The translations under genes were made by a program, and so were the position numbers. The notes beneath the pieces are model-generated. The model was not told the origin of the DNA, searched no databases, and worked only from the letters and a program-made list of their open reading frames with translations. From assembly GCA_947168395.1 (NCBI GenBank), contig CAMVLT010000007.1, positions 57,269-121,268 of the forward strand: DNA of 64,000 bases. Reading direction: 5' to 3'. Origin of the DNA: an uncultured Prevotellaceae bacterium (GTDB lineage: Bacteria; Bacteroidota; Bacteroidia; Bacteroidales; Bacteroidaceae). How positions within the stretch are numbered: the first letter of the stretch is position 1; each line of letters starts with the position of its first letter. This document shows positions 19,322 through 31,988 of this stretch, in pieces.

Positions 19322-20950
19322 TTAATACCCCTCATTCTGCTTGAGGTTCTCATTGTTGGTAAGGTCGTTGTCGGGCAACGGATAGATATTGCGGTAAGCG
19401 GGGAACTGGGTACCGGCGGGAAGTCCACCCATGAACTCCCACTTATAGGCCGACTGACCACCGTACATGCCGAAACGGACGAGGTCCATGCGGCGACGAC
19501 CCTCAAACCAGAACTCCTTCGACCACTCCTTGATGACATCCTTGAGCTCGTAGCTGCTCTCCTGCATAGCGTTGGCACGCTCACGGAGCTTGTTGATGTA
19601 CTCTGTGGCCTTAGCGTTGGGCCCGCTCAGACGGATAGAAGCCTCAGCGTAAGTCAGGTAAGCCTCAGCAACACGCATGAAGGGAAGGTCGGTATCCACC
19701 TTGACAATGGCAGCCGTAGCTTTGCCATCAGAGCGTACGTTGCGGAACTTCACGCAGCTATAGCCCTGCTCCTTCTCGCTCTCGTCGAGGATGTAGCGAG
19801 TGTAACCCTTGCTGTAGAACAAGGCACGGTCATCGCCGGCAGCTTTTGTCATCACACCCACGTTGTCGGTCTCAGGAGCCTCGCCACCCTCACCGAAGAA
19901 GGTGTCAATGAGCTTTCCGCGAACACGTGTACACTTACCCCAGCTGTTGTCGGTGCCGGAAGGAACGGACTCGCTCATCTCCGAGCTGTAGCAGGAGAGG
20001 ACAAGGAAGTTCATACCACCGTGGCTCTGGGTCTTCAGACCGTCGAACAACACGGGGAGGATGGCCTCATACTGTGCACCGTTGGTATCGTTGTCGGCCA
20101 GGAAAAGCATCTGGTAAGCTGAGTAGGTCTCGCCTGTCACAGGGTTGGTAGCACCCTTGGTGTTCAGCTTGTAATAGCCGTTGTTGATGACCTTCTCGGC
20201 ATAGTCCATAGCGTTCTGCCACTGAGCGGAACCTGTGTACACCTCTGCATTCAGATACAAGCGTGCCAGCAGCATCTCAGCAGCTACCTTGTCAACACGT
20301 CCGTAGGTGTTCTTGCCTGCATCGGCCAACTCGGCCTCGCAGGTCTTCAGCTCGCTCTCCACGTAGTTGAAGAACTCGCTGCGGGTGTAGTAGACGGCCT
20401 TCTCTGAGCTGACGTGCTCGATGAAGGCGGCATTGCCGTACATATCCATCATATAATAATAGTTGAGGGCACGGATGAAGCGAACCTCAGCACGGCGGTG
20501 CTTGGTCTCCTCTGTCCCGTCATCAGCTACCTCGTCCAGATAGAAGTTACAGAGTGTAATGGTAAAGTAGCAACGATAGTAGAGACCCATAGAGAAGTCG
20601 TTGGTGGCTCCGTATGTGTTGTGCAATACGTCGGGTACACCAGCATCGGTAGCCCAAATCCAGTGGGCCTCGTCGGTGGTGAACTCATTCATGTACCAGA
20701 ACATACGATAGAAGTCTGACTGACCCTCGTCGAACGAGGTCAGATCCTTGTTACCATGAGGGCCTTCCTGACCAGTCAGTGCAAAACTGGCATAAATCTT
20801 ATTGAACAGAGCGTCATAGTCTGCCTCCATCGTCTGCTGCGGGTTAATCGGATCTACGTCGAGATCTTTCACGCAGGATGTGGTGAATGTCCCAGCTGCC
20901 ACCAGCAAGAGTGCAGCAGAGAGCAATGACTTTATATTATTCAGATTCAT
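19322..20950 (-). CDS. susD: SusD/RagB-family nutrient-binding lipoprotein
   Basis: TTSCVKDLDVDP...; C-terminal KEFWFEGRRRMDLVRFG and YPLPDNDLTNNENLKQNEGY. Confidence 0.93.
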   Translation of the reverse strand: MNLNNIKSLLSAALLLVAAGTFTTSCVKDLDVDPINPQQTMEADYDALFNKIYASFALTGQEGPHGNKDLTSFDEGQSDFYRMFWYMNEFTTDEAHWIWATDAGVPDVLHNTYGATNDFSMGLYYRCYFTITLCNFYLDEVADDGTEETKHRRAEVRFIRALNYYYMMDMYGNAAFIEHVSSEKAVYYTRSEFFNYVESELKTCEAELADAGKNTYGRVDKVAAEMLLARLYLNAEVYTGSAQWQNAMDYAEKVINNGYYKLNTKGATNPVTGETYSAYQMLFLADNDTNGAQYEAILPVLFDGLKTQSHGGMNFLVLSCYSSEMSESVPSGTDNSWGKCTRVRGKLIDTFFGEGGEAPETDNVGVMTKAAGDDRALFYSKGYTRYILDESEKEQGYSCVKFRNVRSDGKATAAIVKVDTDLPFMRVAEAYLTYAEASIRLSGPNAKATEYINKLRERANAMQESSYELKDVIKEWSKEFWFEGRRRMDLVRFGMYGGQSAYKWEFMGGLPAGTQFPAYRNIYPLPDNDLTNNENLKQNEGY

Positions 20951-20971
20951 AATTATTTCCTATTTATATGG

Positions 20972-23900
20972 TTAGAAATTCAGGCTCACACCAAAGATAC
21001 CTGTGAAGGGACGCGGATAGAGCGTGCTGTCATAACCGCCGTCGACTTCCGGGTCGAGTCCTTCATACTTGGTAATGGTGAACACATTCTGTGCCGTCAG
21101 ATAGACACGGCCTCCGATGTTCTTGCCAAACAGCTTGTCGAAAGAGTAGCCGAGCGTGATATTGTCCATCTTCAGGAAGGACGCATTCTGAATGAAGTAG
21201 TCGCTGAGACCGTCTGTACCGTCAGCATACTGCCAGTCTTTTTTGACCTCCATCTTCATCACGTTCTTCCAGGCATCACCCTGCGAGAGATTAGAAAGAC
21301 TGATGTTGGAATTACCGCACTCCAAGGCATTGTAGTTGTAATTGTTCAGGCTGGCACGCATAGAGAAACCGAGGTCCCAGTTCTTGTAAATCAGCTTCGA
21401 GGTGAAGCCCATCGTTACATCAGGGACAGCCTGCTTATAGAAGTAGCGGTCATCATTGTTGATGACACCGTCGGCGTTACGGTCGACGTACTGGCCCTGA
21501 ATAGGCAGTCCCTGTGCATCGTACACCTGCTGGAACACATAGTAGGCAGAAGCACTCTGTCCGACCTTCCATGCCTTGACACCATCGGCAGAACCAGTAC
21601 CTACGGCACGTCCTCCGTATGTAATCTTATAATCGTCACCACTGCTGGCCACGAGTTCATCAATCTCGTTCTTGTTATAGGTGATGTTGTAGCCCAGTTC
21701 CCAGCGCAGGTCCTTCTGCTGGATGGCACGCCAGTTGACTGAGAACTCAAGACCCGTATTGTGGAGCGAACCGATGTTGCTGGTAACCTTCTCCGCGAAG
21801 TTGCTACCTGCAGGAACGAAGACCGTATTGATGAGGTCTTTTGTCTTACGATAGTACCAGTCGATGCTCATGGTCAGACTGTTGTTCATGAAACCGAAGT
21901 CCAAACCAGCATTATAAGTGGTGGTCTTCTCCCACGTCAAGTCAGGATTGTAGGCATCGGGACGATAGGTGACACCCTCACCGAGAACGGGATAGTAGGC
22001 GCCCTTCGAGTTGGTGGTATAAGAAGCGAAATAGGTATAGTCGCCAATGCCTTCCTGCTGACCAGTGATACCCCATCCGAGACGGAGTTTCAGGTCAGAA
22101 AGGGCCTCGACGTTCTTGAGGAAGGGTTCCTCATTGACTTTCCATGCGAAGGCAGCAGAGGGGAAGACACCCCAACGATTGTCCTTGTGGAAACGCGAGC
22201 TACCGTCATCACGCAGGGTGAAGGTAAGCAGGTAGCGGTCGAGCAGCGAATAGTTGAAACGGCCGAAGAATGATACCAAGTAATTCTCGGTCTTGTAGAG
22301 CGTGTTCTCTGAAGGCTGATAGGGCTTGCCTGCCATGGGATTGCCGTCGTCGTCAACATCCTCATTCGTAGCGGGGTAATAGCCACAGTAGTAATAGTCG
22401 GTCTTCTTGTGGAAGTGCTGCCACTCATAACCTGCCATGACGTCGAAATGGTGAGTCTCGGCAATGTCCTTCATATACTGTGCGTAGATGTTAAACGACA
22501 GGTTGTAGGTATCCATCGTGTTCCAACCGTAGCTGCCATAATAGTAGACGCCCGTATCGTAGGTGTAAGGCGACTGTTCCTTGTTGCTCTTACCTGAGGT
22601 GATGTCAGCACCACCATTGGCGTGGATGTGCAAGTCCTCGAAACCGTGTATCTTATAGTCTACCTCAATATTGCCAAGATAGACGTTCGACTTACCTTTG
22701 TCTGAATACAGCTCAAGGGCAGCCACAGGATTCTTCGGAGCCGTGTTCTGCACACCGTACGTCCATACCTTGTCACTGCGGGTAACGGGTGTAGCCCACT
22801 GCCAATAACCGCCATAGTGCTTCTGGTAAACGTCAACGTCGCTCGTAACAGGCTTCGTCGGGTCCATGCTGACAGCTGCGCCAATAGCCGTACCGCTGTT
22901 AGCATAGTCGGTCACCGAGTGCATATACTTGGCGTTCAGGTTCACCGACAGATGATCATCGAGGAAAGTCGGAGCCAAGTTCACGCTGGCGGTAAAACGC
23001 TTATAGTCAGAGGTCTTGATGATACCTTGCTGGCCGGTGTAGCCTGCACTGACGCGATATGGCATATTCTTCAGGCCACCGCTGACAGTGATGTTATGGT
23101 CAGTAGAGACTGCTGTACGGAAAATCTCCTTTTGCCAGTCGGTATCGGCAATAAGATGATTGCCTGCTGCGTCATAATAGCCCATAAGTCCATATTCCTT
23201 ACTGGCTTTCCAAGTGACATCGTCGTAGCCGAGCTTGTTCTGCACGAAGCTCATGTACTCGTTGGCATCCATCATCTCAACAGTCTTCTTGATGGCACTG
23301 ACTGAGATGTTGCCGTTATAAGCCACACGAGCCTTCTGGTTCTTCTGGCCTTTCTTGGTGGTAATAATAATCACACCGTTCGAGGCACGGCTACCATAAA
23401 TAGCAGTAGCAGAAGCATCCTTCAGCACAGTAAAGCTCTCGATATCGGCGGGATTCACCATCGAGAGGGGGTTGGATGCACCTTGGATACCATAGCTATC
23501 CATAGCCAGACCGTCGATGACAATCAGCGGGTCGTTCGATGCGTTCAGCGACGAACCACCACGGATACGGATAGTAGCACTACCGCCAGGGGCACCACCG
23601 CTATTGGTGATGTTCACACCGGCCACCTTACCCTGAAGGGCATCCTGGGCATTGGTAATCAGACCCTTGTTCATTTCGTCGGGCTTAATGGCCGTTACAG
23701 AACCTGTCAAGTCGTTCTTCTTGGCACGACCGTAACCGATGACTACCACGTTCTCGAGAATAGTAGCATCGTCAACAAGAGTAACTACAAGATTCGGCGC
23801 AGCCTTCACCGTCTGGGTTTGGTAGCCCACGTAACTGATGGTGATGTCTGCACCCTGACTTGCTTTCAGCGCGAAGTTACCGTCGAAATCGGACACGGTG

Positions 23901-24070
23901 GCCGTCTGTGTACCAGCCACGCGCACGGTTGCGCCGATAATGGGTTCGCCTGTAGCATCTTTCACATGGCCTTTCACCTCTATCTGGGCAAAGGCACCTA
24001 CCGACAGGAACAAACCTAACAATAAGGCCAGCATCCTGAACGGGATTTTCATGTTTACCTGCTTCATCAT
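20972..24070 (-). CDS. susC: SusC/RagA-family TonB-linked outer-membrane protein
   Basis: GHVKDATGEPIIGATVRVAGT carboxypeptidase-like domain; NVVVIGYGRAKKNDLTGSV TonB box/plug. Confidence 0.95.
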   Translation of the reverse strand: MMKQVNMKIPFRMLALLLGLFLSVGAFAQIEVKGHVKDATGEPIIGATVRVAGTQTATVSDFDGNFALKASQGADITISYVGYQTQTVKAAPNLVVTLVDDATILENVVVIGYGRAKKNDLTGSVTAIKPDEMNKGLITNAQDALQGKVAGVNITNSGGAPGGSATIRIRGGSSLNASNDPLIVIDGLAMDSYGIQGASNPLSMVNPADIESFTVLKDASATAIYGSRASNGVIIITTKKGQKNQKARVAYNGNISVSAIKKTVEMMDANEYMSFVQNKLGYDDVTWKASKEYGLMGYYDAAGNHLIADTDWQKEIFRTAVSTDHNITVSGGLKNMPYRVSAGYTGQQGIIKTSDYKRFTASVNLAPTFLDDHLSVNLNAKYMHSVTDYANSGTAIGAAVSMDPTKPVTSDVDVYQKHYGGYWQWATPVTRSDKVWTYGVQNTAPKNPVAALELYSDKGKSNVYLGNIEVDYKIHGFEDLHIHANGGADITSGKSNKEQSPYTYDTGVYYYGSYGWNTMDTYNLSFNIYAQYMKDIAETHHFDVMAGYEWQHFHKKTDYYYCGYYPATNEDVDDDGNPMAGKPYQPSENTLYKTENYLVSFFGRFNYSLLDRYLLTFTLRDDGSSRFHKDNRWGVFPSAAFAWKVNEEPFLKNVEALSDLKLRLGWGITGQQEGIGDYTYFASYTTNSKGAYYPVLGEGVTYRPDAYNPDLTWEKTTTYNAGLDFGFMNNSLTMSIDWYYRKTKDLINTVFVPAGSNFAEKVTSNIGSLHNTGLEFSVNWRAIQQKDLRWELGYNITYNKNEIDELVASSGDDYKITYGGRAVGTGSADGVKAWKVGQSASAYYVFQQVYDAQGLPIQGQYVDRNADGVINNDDRYFYKQAVPDVTMGFTSKLIYKNWDLGFSMRASLNNYNYNALECGNSNISLSNLSQGDAWKNVMKMEVKKDWQYADGTDGLSDYFIQNASFLKMDNITLGYSFDKLFGKNIGGRVYLTAQNVFTITKYEGLDPEVDGGYDSTLYPRPFTGIFGVSLNF

Positions 24071-24177
24071 TACATTTTAAATTAGTTATTAATTGATAGT
24101 TTTAGATAAAATTCTGCTGCAAAGTTAGTTTACTTTTGCTTACGTTGTTCTTTTTTTTTCTAATATTTGTTAATATG

Positions 24178-24199
24178 TTTGCGCAAACGTTTGCGCAAA
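24178..24199. promoter_or_regulatory. LacI-type operator, 22-bp perfect palindrome
   Basis: TTTGCGCAAACGTTTGCGCAAA between divergent susC and lacI-family gene. Confidence 0.8.
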
Positions 24200-24249
24200 A
24201 ACTAAAAGGAATAAATGCAAAACGAGAAACAACCAATGCAAAAAATGCC

Positions 24250-24257
24250 TAACTTTG
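24250..24257 (+). promoter_or_regulatory. -7 box TAACTTTG of lacI-family gene
   Basis: 24 bp before ATG 24281. Confidence 0.5.
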
Positions 24258-24280
24258 CAATTGTAAAACTAAAAACCGCC

Positions 24281-25306
24281 ATGATTATAAACTCGTCAAT
24301 GACAATGAAGGACATTGCCCAGGAGCTTGGAACCTCGGTGGCAACGGTGTCGCGCGCATTAAAGGACTCGCCCCGCATCAGCGAAGAGCGGCGACGTGAG
24401 ATCCAGCAGTATGCACGCGATCACAACTTCTATCCGAACATCAACGGTGAGGCCTTGCGCCACAGCCGCGTATCGACATCAAGGCTCATCGGTGTCATTG
24501 TACCTGAGATTACACACGATTACTTCTCCTGCATCCTAACGGGTATCGAAGAGACCGCTATGGCGCACGGGTATTATGCTTTGGTGGCACTCACCAACGA
24601 GGAATATGAGCGCGAGGTCCGCATCTGCGAGATGTTCCACCGGATGAAGGTGTGCGGTGTCATCGTGTCGCAGGCGAAGGACACCAGACAATACGACCAC
24701 TTCCAGAAGCTCATCGACTCGAACGTCCCAATAGTTTTCTACGACCGTATCTGTACAGGAATAAATGCCAGCCAGGTAGTGGTGGATGACTACAGGGGCT
24801 CCTTCAACGCCGTGAGCTATCTCATCAAGACGGGCTGCAAGCGAATAGCCTTCTATGGCTCGACTATGCTGTTAGAGATTTCGAAGAACCGCTACAACGG
24901 CTACAAAGACGCACTCCTGAAGAACGGCTTGCCAGTGGACGAGAGCATTGTCCGCATCTGCGACAACCGCTCGGACGCCGAGCTACTTACACCGAATATG
25001 ATGGCATTGGAGAATCCACCCGACGCATACTTCGCCGTCAACGACGACACCGCCATCGGCATCCTTTACACCGTGAAGCATTCCGGCTTGCGGGTGCCCG
25101 AGGACGTAAGCATCTGCGGCTTCGCCAACAGTCAGAACTCCATGGCCTGCGACCCCATGCTGACCACCGTCGAGCAACGTGGCGCGCGAGTGGGCGAAGA
25201 GGCCGTCGACATTCTCATCGACAAGGTAGAAGGCATGATGTCGATAGAGAAAGTGGAGAAGCGGGTGGTTCGTACTAAGCTAATTATCAGAGGAACAACA
25301 AGATAA
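24281..25306 (+). CDS. LacI-family transcriptional regulator
   Basis: MTMKDIAQELGTSVATVSRALKDSPRISEERRREIQQYA; ORF-track start 24215 lies upstream of the promoter box. Confidence 0.93.
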   Translation: MIINSSMTMKDIAQELGTSVATVSRALKDSPRISEERRREIQQYARDHNFYPNINGEALRHSRVSTSRLIGVIVPEITHDYFSCILTGIEETAMAHGYYALVALTNEEYEREVRICEMFHRMKVCGVIVSQAKDTRQYDHFQKLIDSNVPIVFYDRICTGINASQVVVDDYRGSFNAVSYLIKTGCKRIAFYGSTMLLEISKNRYNGYKDALLKNGLPVDESIVRICDNRSDAELLTPNMMALENPPDAYFAVNDDTAIGILYTVKHSGLRVPEDVSICGFANSQNSMACDPMLTTVEQRGARVGEEAVDILIDKVEGMMSIEKVEKRVVRTKLIIRGTTR

Positions 25307-25310
25307 GAAT

Positions 25311-26618
25311 ATGAAACAGAAACCGAATCTATCCTTTTGGAAAATGTGGAACCTGAGCTTCGGGTTCTTTGGCGTACAGATAGCCTACGCCTTGCAGAGT
25401 GCGAACATCTCGTCCATCTTTCACACCATCGGCGCCGATCCTCACGACCTGAGCTATTTCTGGATCCTGCCGCCGCTGATGGGTATGTTGGTACAGCCCA
25501 TCGTGGGTAGCCTGAGCGACAAGACGTGGACCCGCTTCGGGCGGCGCATACCCTACCTGTTCATCGGTGCTACGCTCGCTGTCATCGTGATGTGCCTGTT
25601 GCCCAATGCCGGCTCATTCGGTATGAGCGTAAGCATGGCGCTCATCTTCGGTCTCGTTGCCCTGATGTTGCTCGACACCTCTCTCAATATGGCTATGCAG
25701 CCGTTTAAGATGATGGTGGGCGACATGGTCAACGAGAAGCAGAAGGGCACGGCCTACAGCATCCAGTCGTTCCTGTGTAATGCAGGCAGCGTCGCCGGAT
25801 TCATCTTCCCCTTCTTCTTCACATGGATTGGCGTCAAGAACGTTGCCCCCAAAGGGGTGGTTCCCGACTCCGTCATCTGGTCGTTCTATGTGGGTGCGCT
25901 CATCCTCATCCTGTGTGTGGTCTACACCACGCTCAAGGTAAAGGAGTGGCCACCGAAGGAGTATGCGGAATATAATGGAACCAATGAGGCCCAGGAGGCT
26001 CAGGAGTCAGCCAACTGGGTAACCCTGCTGATGAGGGCGCCGTCTAACTTCTGGCGGGTCAGCCTCGTGCAGTTCTTCTGCTGGGCAGCCCTGCTCTACA
26101 TGTGGTCTTACGTTGTGGGAGCCGTTTCCGAAACCGTCTGGAACACCGACAACCCCGAGACCGAGGCCTATCAGACCGCACGCAACTGGACGGGTGTGCT
26201 CTATGCCATCCAGGCACTGAGTTCCGTCCTGTGGGCTATGCTCATTCCCCGCTTTAGCAACATGAAGATTGCCTACAGCGTCAGCATCCTGCTGGGCGCG
26301 CTGGGCTTCGCGCTGATTCCCTTCTGTCACGGCCAGTACCTGCAGATAGTGCCCTTCCTGCTCATCGGCTGCGTTTGGGCAGCCATGTTGGCTTGTCCTT
26401 TCACGCTGGTCACCAATGCGCTACAGGGGTATGGCCACATGGGAGCATACTTAGGCCTTTTCAACTGTGCCATCTGTCTGCCCCAGATTATTGCAGCAGC
26501 CTGTGGCGGCACCATCTTCGGACTTGTCGGCGGCACTCAGTCGGCCATGATGTTCGTATCGGCCGTACTGCTGCTGGCGGGTGCTGCCAGTGTCTTTGGC
26601 ATCAAGGACAAGAAGTAA
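25311..26618 (+). CDS. MFS transporter, sugar (maltodextrin-type)
   Basis: 12-TM profile; GSLSDKTWTRFGRRIPYLFIGA MFS motif; locus context. Confidence 0.88.
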   Translation: MKQKPNLSFWKMWNLSFGFFGVQIAYALQSANISSIFHTIGADPHDLSYFWILPPLMGMLVQPIVGSLSDKTWTRFGRRIPYLFIGATLAVIVMCLLPNAGSFGMSVSMALIFGLVALMLLDTSLNMAMQPFKMMVGDMVNEKQKGTAYSIQSFLCNAGSVAGFIFPFFFTWIGVKNVAPKGVVPDSVIWSFYVGALILILCVVYTTLKVKEWPPKEYAEYNGTNEAQEAQESANWVTLLMRAPSNFWRVSLVQFFCWAALLYMWSYVVGAVSETVWNTDNPETEAYQTARNWTGVLYAIQALSSVLWAMLIPRFSNMKIAYSVSILLGALGFALIPFCHGQYLQIVPFLLIGCVWAAMLACPFTLVTNALQGYGHMGAYLGLFNCAICLPQIIAAACGGTIFGLVGGTQSAMMFVSAVLLLAGAASVFGIKDKK

Positions 26619-26623
26619 AGTGA

Positions 26624-26637
26624 TGCAAACGTTTGCA
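26624..26637. promoter_or_regulatory. Second LacI-type operator TGCAAACGTTTGCA
   Basis: Same core AAACGTTT palindrome, just before GH77 gene. Confidence 0.7.
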
Positions 26638-26670
26638 CATATTATAGAAACAACAAAATTTCAAAGCTAT

Positions 26671-29112
26671 ATGAAAATCATATTCAACTTAGAGTATCAG
26701 ACGACATTCGGCGAAGAGCTGATGCTCAACATCAAGAAGGAAAACGGCGAGACCGAACAGTACAAAATGACTACACTCGACGGGCTGCATTGGACTTGTG
26801 AACTGACGAAGACCGCCAAGACGAGCGACTACGTTGACTACTACTATTCCTTGTTCCGTGGCGACGAGGAGTGCCGCCACGAATGGTTGGTGGAGCCTCA
26901 CCGGCTGGAATTTGCCGCCAAGAAGGGGGTAAAGTACATTGTCTATGACCACTGGCTTGACATTCCCGAGGACTCTTATATGTACTCATCGGCGTTCACG
27001 GAGTGTGTGGCAGCCCGCCAACGCTCCATGAGCATGGGAGCCGAGTTCGCAAGGACAGTACGTCTGAAGGTGCGCGCACCCCAGTTGCGAGCCAACGAAC
27101 GGCTGGCTCTCATCGGCGGAGGCGAGTCACTGGGCAACTGGGAGGCTAAGCGAGTGCTTCCGATGGCAGAGCACGACTGCAACGAATGGGTTGTCTCACT
27201 CGATGCCGACACGCTGCCCCGCACGTTTGAATTCAAGTTCGTGACCCTCGACGAAGAGGTGGACTTCACGCCGCTTTGGGAAAACGGCATGAACCGCACC
27301 ATCACCCTGCCCGAGATTCAGGACGGTGACGTCGTGGTCTACGAACTGCCACAGGCTTACTTCCCCGTTTATCCGTGGAAGGGTGCCGGAACTGTCATCC
27401 CCGTGTTCTCGCTGCGTTCTGAGGGCAGTTTCGGCGTAGGCGACTTCGGCGACCTGAAGCTGATGATTGACTGGTGCGACAAGACCCGTCAGCGCATCCT
27501 ACAGGTACTGCCCATCAACGACACGAACATGACTCATACCTGGCAGGACAGCTATCCCTACAACTCCATCAGCATCTATGCCCTCCATCCCCAGTACTGC
27601 GACCTGCGCCAACTGCCGGAAATCAAGGACGAGGCCCTGAGGACGAAGTTCCAAGCCATACAGAAGGAGCTGAACGCGCTGCCACAGATTGACTACGAAC
27701 GCATGTTCACGGCCAAGCTCGACTATCTGCATGAAGTGTTTGCACAGGAGTGGGCCTCCACCCAGCGCAGCGCAACATACAAGGAGTTCTTCGAGAAGAA
27801 CAAGGAGTGGCTGGTGCCCTACGCCGCCTTCTGTTATTACCGCGACCTCTACGGCACGGCCGAGTTCTCGAAGTGGCCAGCCGGTGCTACCGTGGCCAAT
27901 ACACAGAAGTCAACATTCAAGGATAAGAAGCTCCTGCAGTTCTGGTATTTCGTACAGTACCACCTCGACAAGCAGATGCATGCCGCCCACCAGTATGCCC
28001 GCCAGCACCGGGTCATCTTGAAAGGCGACATCCCCATCGGCATCAGCCGCGACGGTGTCGATGCATGGGTGGAGCCGAAATACTTCAACCTCAACGGACA
28101 GGCCGGTGCTCCGCCCGATTCGTTCTCTGCCGAAGGCCAGAACTGGGGCTTCCCGACCTACAACTGGGACGAGATGCTGAAGGACGGCTGCCAGTGGTGG
28201 GTAAGGCGTTTCCGCAAGATGGCTGAATACTTCGATGCCTACCGCATCGACCACGTGCTGGGTTTCTTCCGCATTTGGGAAATTCCCGTGCCTGAGAAGT
28301 CGGGACTCATGGGACAATTTTCTCCCGCACTCGGCCTGAGCCGCGAGGAAATCGAGGCCTACGGCATCGTCGGCCACGAAGAGCTGTTCCTCGTCGACCA
28401 TAAGCGCAACGACCGTTGGCACCCGCGCATCGCCGTGCAATACCAGGATGTGTACAAGGCACTGACCGAGGAGGAGAAGTTCAACTTCAACCGCCTCTAC
28501 AACGACTACTTCTACAGCCGCAACAACCATTTCTGGTATCAGGAGGCCATGAAGAAGCTGCCCCGTCTGACGCAGGCCACGCGCATGCTGGTGTGCGCCG
28601 AGGACTTAGGTATGGTGCCCGACTGCGTGCTCTGGGTGATGAACGAGCTGCGCATCCTGTCGCTCGAAATCCAGTCGATGCCCAAGGAGTCGAAGTACCG
28701 CTTCGGCCGGCTGAGTCACAATCCCTACCGCTCCGTCTGCACCATCTCAACCCACGACATGCCTACACTTCGCCAATGGTGGGATGAGGACAAGGAACGT
28801 ACCCAGGCATATTACGCCGTGTTGAGACGTACCGGCGAAGCTCCCCATCCGCTGCCGGGCTGGCTGGCCAAGGACATCGTGAGCCGTCACCTTACCTGCC
28901 CCTCCATGCTCTGCCTGCTCTCGCTGCAGGACTGGCTCGCTATTGACGAGAAGCTGCGCCTGCCCGACCAGAATGCCGAGCGCATCAACATCCCGGCCAA
29001 TCCACGCCACTACTGGCGCTACCGCATGCATCTGCAGCTCGAACAGCTCCTTGCCGCCGATGAACTGAATCAGGAAATCAGCACACTTATTATACAAAGC
29101 GGAAGAAAGTAA
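26671..29112 (+). CDS. malQ: 4-alpha-glucanotransferase (GH77) with N-terminal starch-binding domains
   Basis: ILQVLPINDTNMTHTWQDSYPYNSISIYALHPQY; YRIDHVLGFFRIWEIP; EDLGMVPD; start at ATG 26671. Confidence 0.93.
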   Translation: MKIIFNLEYQTTFGEELMLNIKKENGETEQYKMTTLDGLHWTCELTKTAKTSDYVDYYYSLFRGDEECRHEWLVEPHRLEFAAKKGVKYIVYDHWLDIPEDSYMYSSAFTECVAARQRSMSMGAEFARTVRLKVRAPQLRANERLALIGGGESLGNWEAKRVLPMAEHDCNEWVVSLDADTLPRTFEFKFVTLDEEVDFTPLWENGMNRTITLPEIQDGDVVVYELPQAYFPVYPWKGAGTVIPVFSLRSEGSFGVGDFGDLKLMIDWCDKTRQRILQVLPINDTNMTHTWQDSYPYNSISIYALHPQYCDLRQLPEIKDEALRTKFQAIQKELNALPQIDYERMFTAKLDYLHEVFAQEWASTQRSATYKEFFEKNKEWLVPYAAFCYYRDLYGTAEFSKWPAGATVANTQKSTFKDKKLLQFWYFVQYHLDKQMHAAHQYARQHRVILKGDIPIGISRDGVDAWVEPKYFNLNGQAGAPPDSFSAEGQNWGFPTYNWDEMLKDGCQWWVRRFRKMAEYFDAYRIDHVLGFFRIWEIPVPEKSGLMGQFSPALGLSREEIEAYGIVGHEELFLVDHKRNDRWHPRIAVQYQDVYKALTEEEKFNFNRLYNDYFYSRNNHFWYQEAMKKLPRLTQATRMLVCAEDLGMVPDCVLWVMNELRILSLEIQSMPKESKYRFGRLSHNPYRSVCTISTHDMPTLRQWWDEDKERTQAYYAVLRRTGEAPHPLPGWLAKDIVSRHLTCPSMLCLLSLQDWLAIDEKLRLPDQNAERINIPANPRHYWRYRMHLQLEQLLAADELNQEISTLIIQSGRK

Positions 29113-29132
29113 CTAAAAAAGTAAAAAGGTAA

Positions 29133-31406
<2,274 letters not shown>

Positions 31407-31588
31407 CTTTCCCGATGGAATCGGGTGCAGATTAGAGAGCCGGCAAAAGTGCTTAAGCACACCTGTGTGACCACCATGCTGGGCAAGCAGTTCTGCTTAG
31501 AGCTTGTGGATTCTGTGTACCAATATTCGGAACCGCCTTATTGAGGGTGAAGTTGTGGTTCTGGGGAAGAGTGAGGAGCGGGAGTTTG

Positions 31589-31917
31589 GGTAGGGTAAAC
31601 CCAGGGTTTACCGTAACTAAACTCTGGGTTTACCGTAACTAAACTCTGGAGGTTTGGAATTGGGGATAGAGAAAAAAAAGAATTTTCGAAAAACACCTAA
31701 CCTCCTACCTAAATCTCCGGAAAGCCCTTTGTGGATAGGGGTTTTGGCGAGGTAGGTGTTGGCTGAACACCTACCTAACACCTACCTTGATTGGTACCTT
31801 GAGGTGGTAGATAGAAATAGGTAGGTGTCAGGTAGGTGTTCAGCAAACACCTACCTGACGGAAAAGCCTTTGTAGAAAGGCATTCTGGAAGATTTAGGTA
31901 GGAGGTTAGGTGTTTTT
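31589..31917 (+). repeat. Multi-hairpin intergenic element, copy A
   Basis: 28-bp perfect outer inverted repeat 31689-31716/31890-31917; inner hairpins 31750-31776 and 31829-31857; TTTACCGTAACTAAAC units. Confidence 0.9.
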
Positions 31918-31972
31918 GCTTTATGTAGGTTGAAAAAACGCCAAATAGCTTTGCGGTGCGGCGTTTTATTTG

Positions 31973-31980
31973 TATATTTG
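31973..31980 (+). promoter_or_regulatory. -7 box TATATTTG upstream of helicase gene
   Basis: 9 bp upstream of ATG 31989. Confidence 0.45.
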
Positions 31981-31988
31981 CAGCCATT

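Noticed and set aside
31689-31917. Possible CRISPR array (repeated AGGTAGGTGTT units)
   Set aside because: Units occur in both orientations, form hairpins and have no uniform spacers; no cas genes in the window.
31956-31988. ORF-track start of the helicase gene at 31956
   Set aside because: This start lies upstream of the TATATTTG box at 31973-31980; ATG 31989 fits better.
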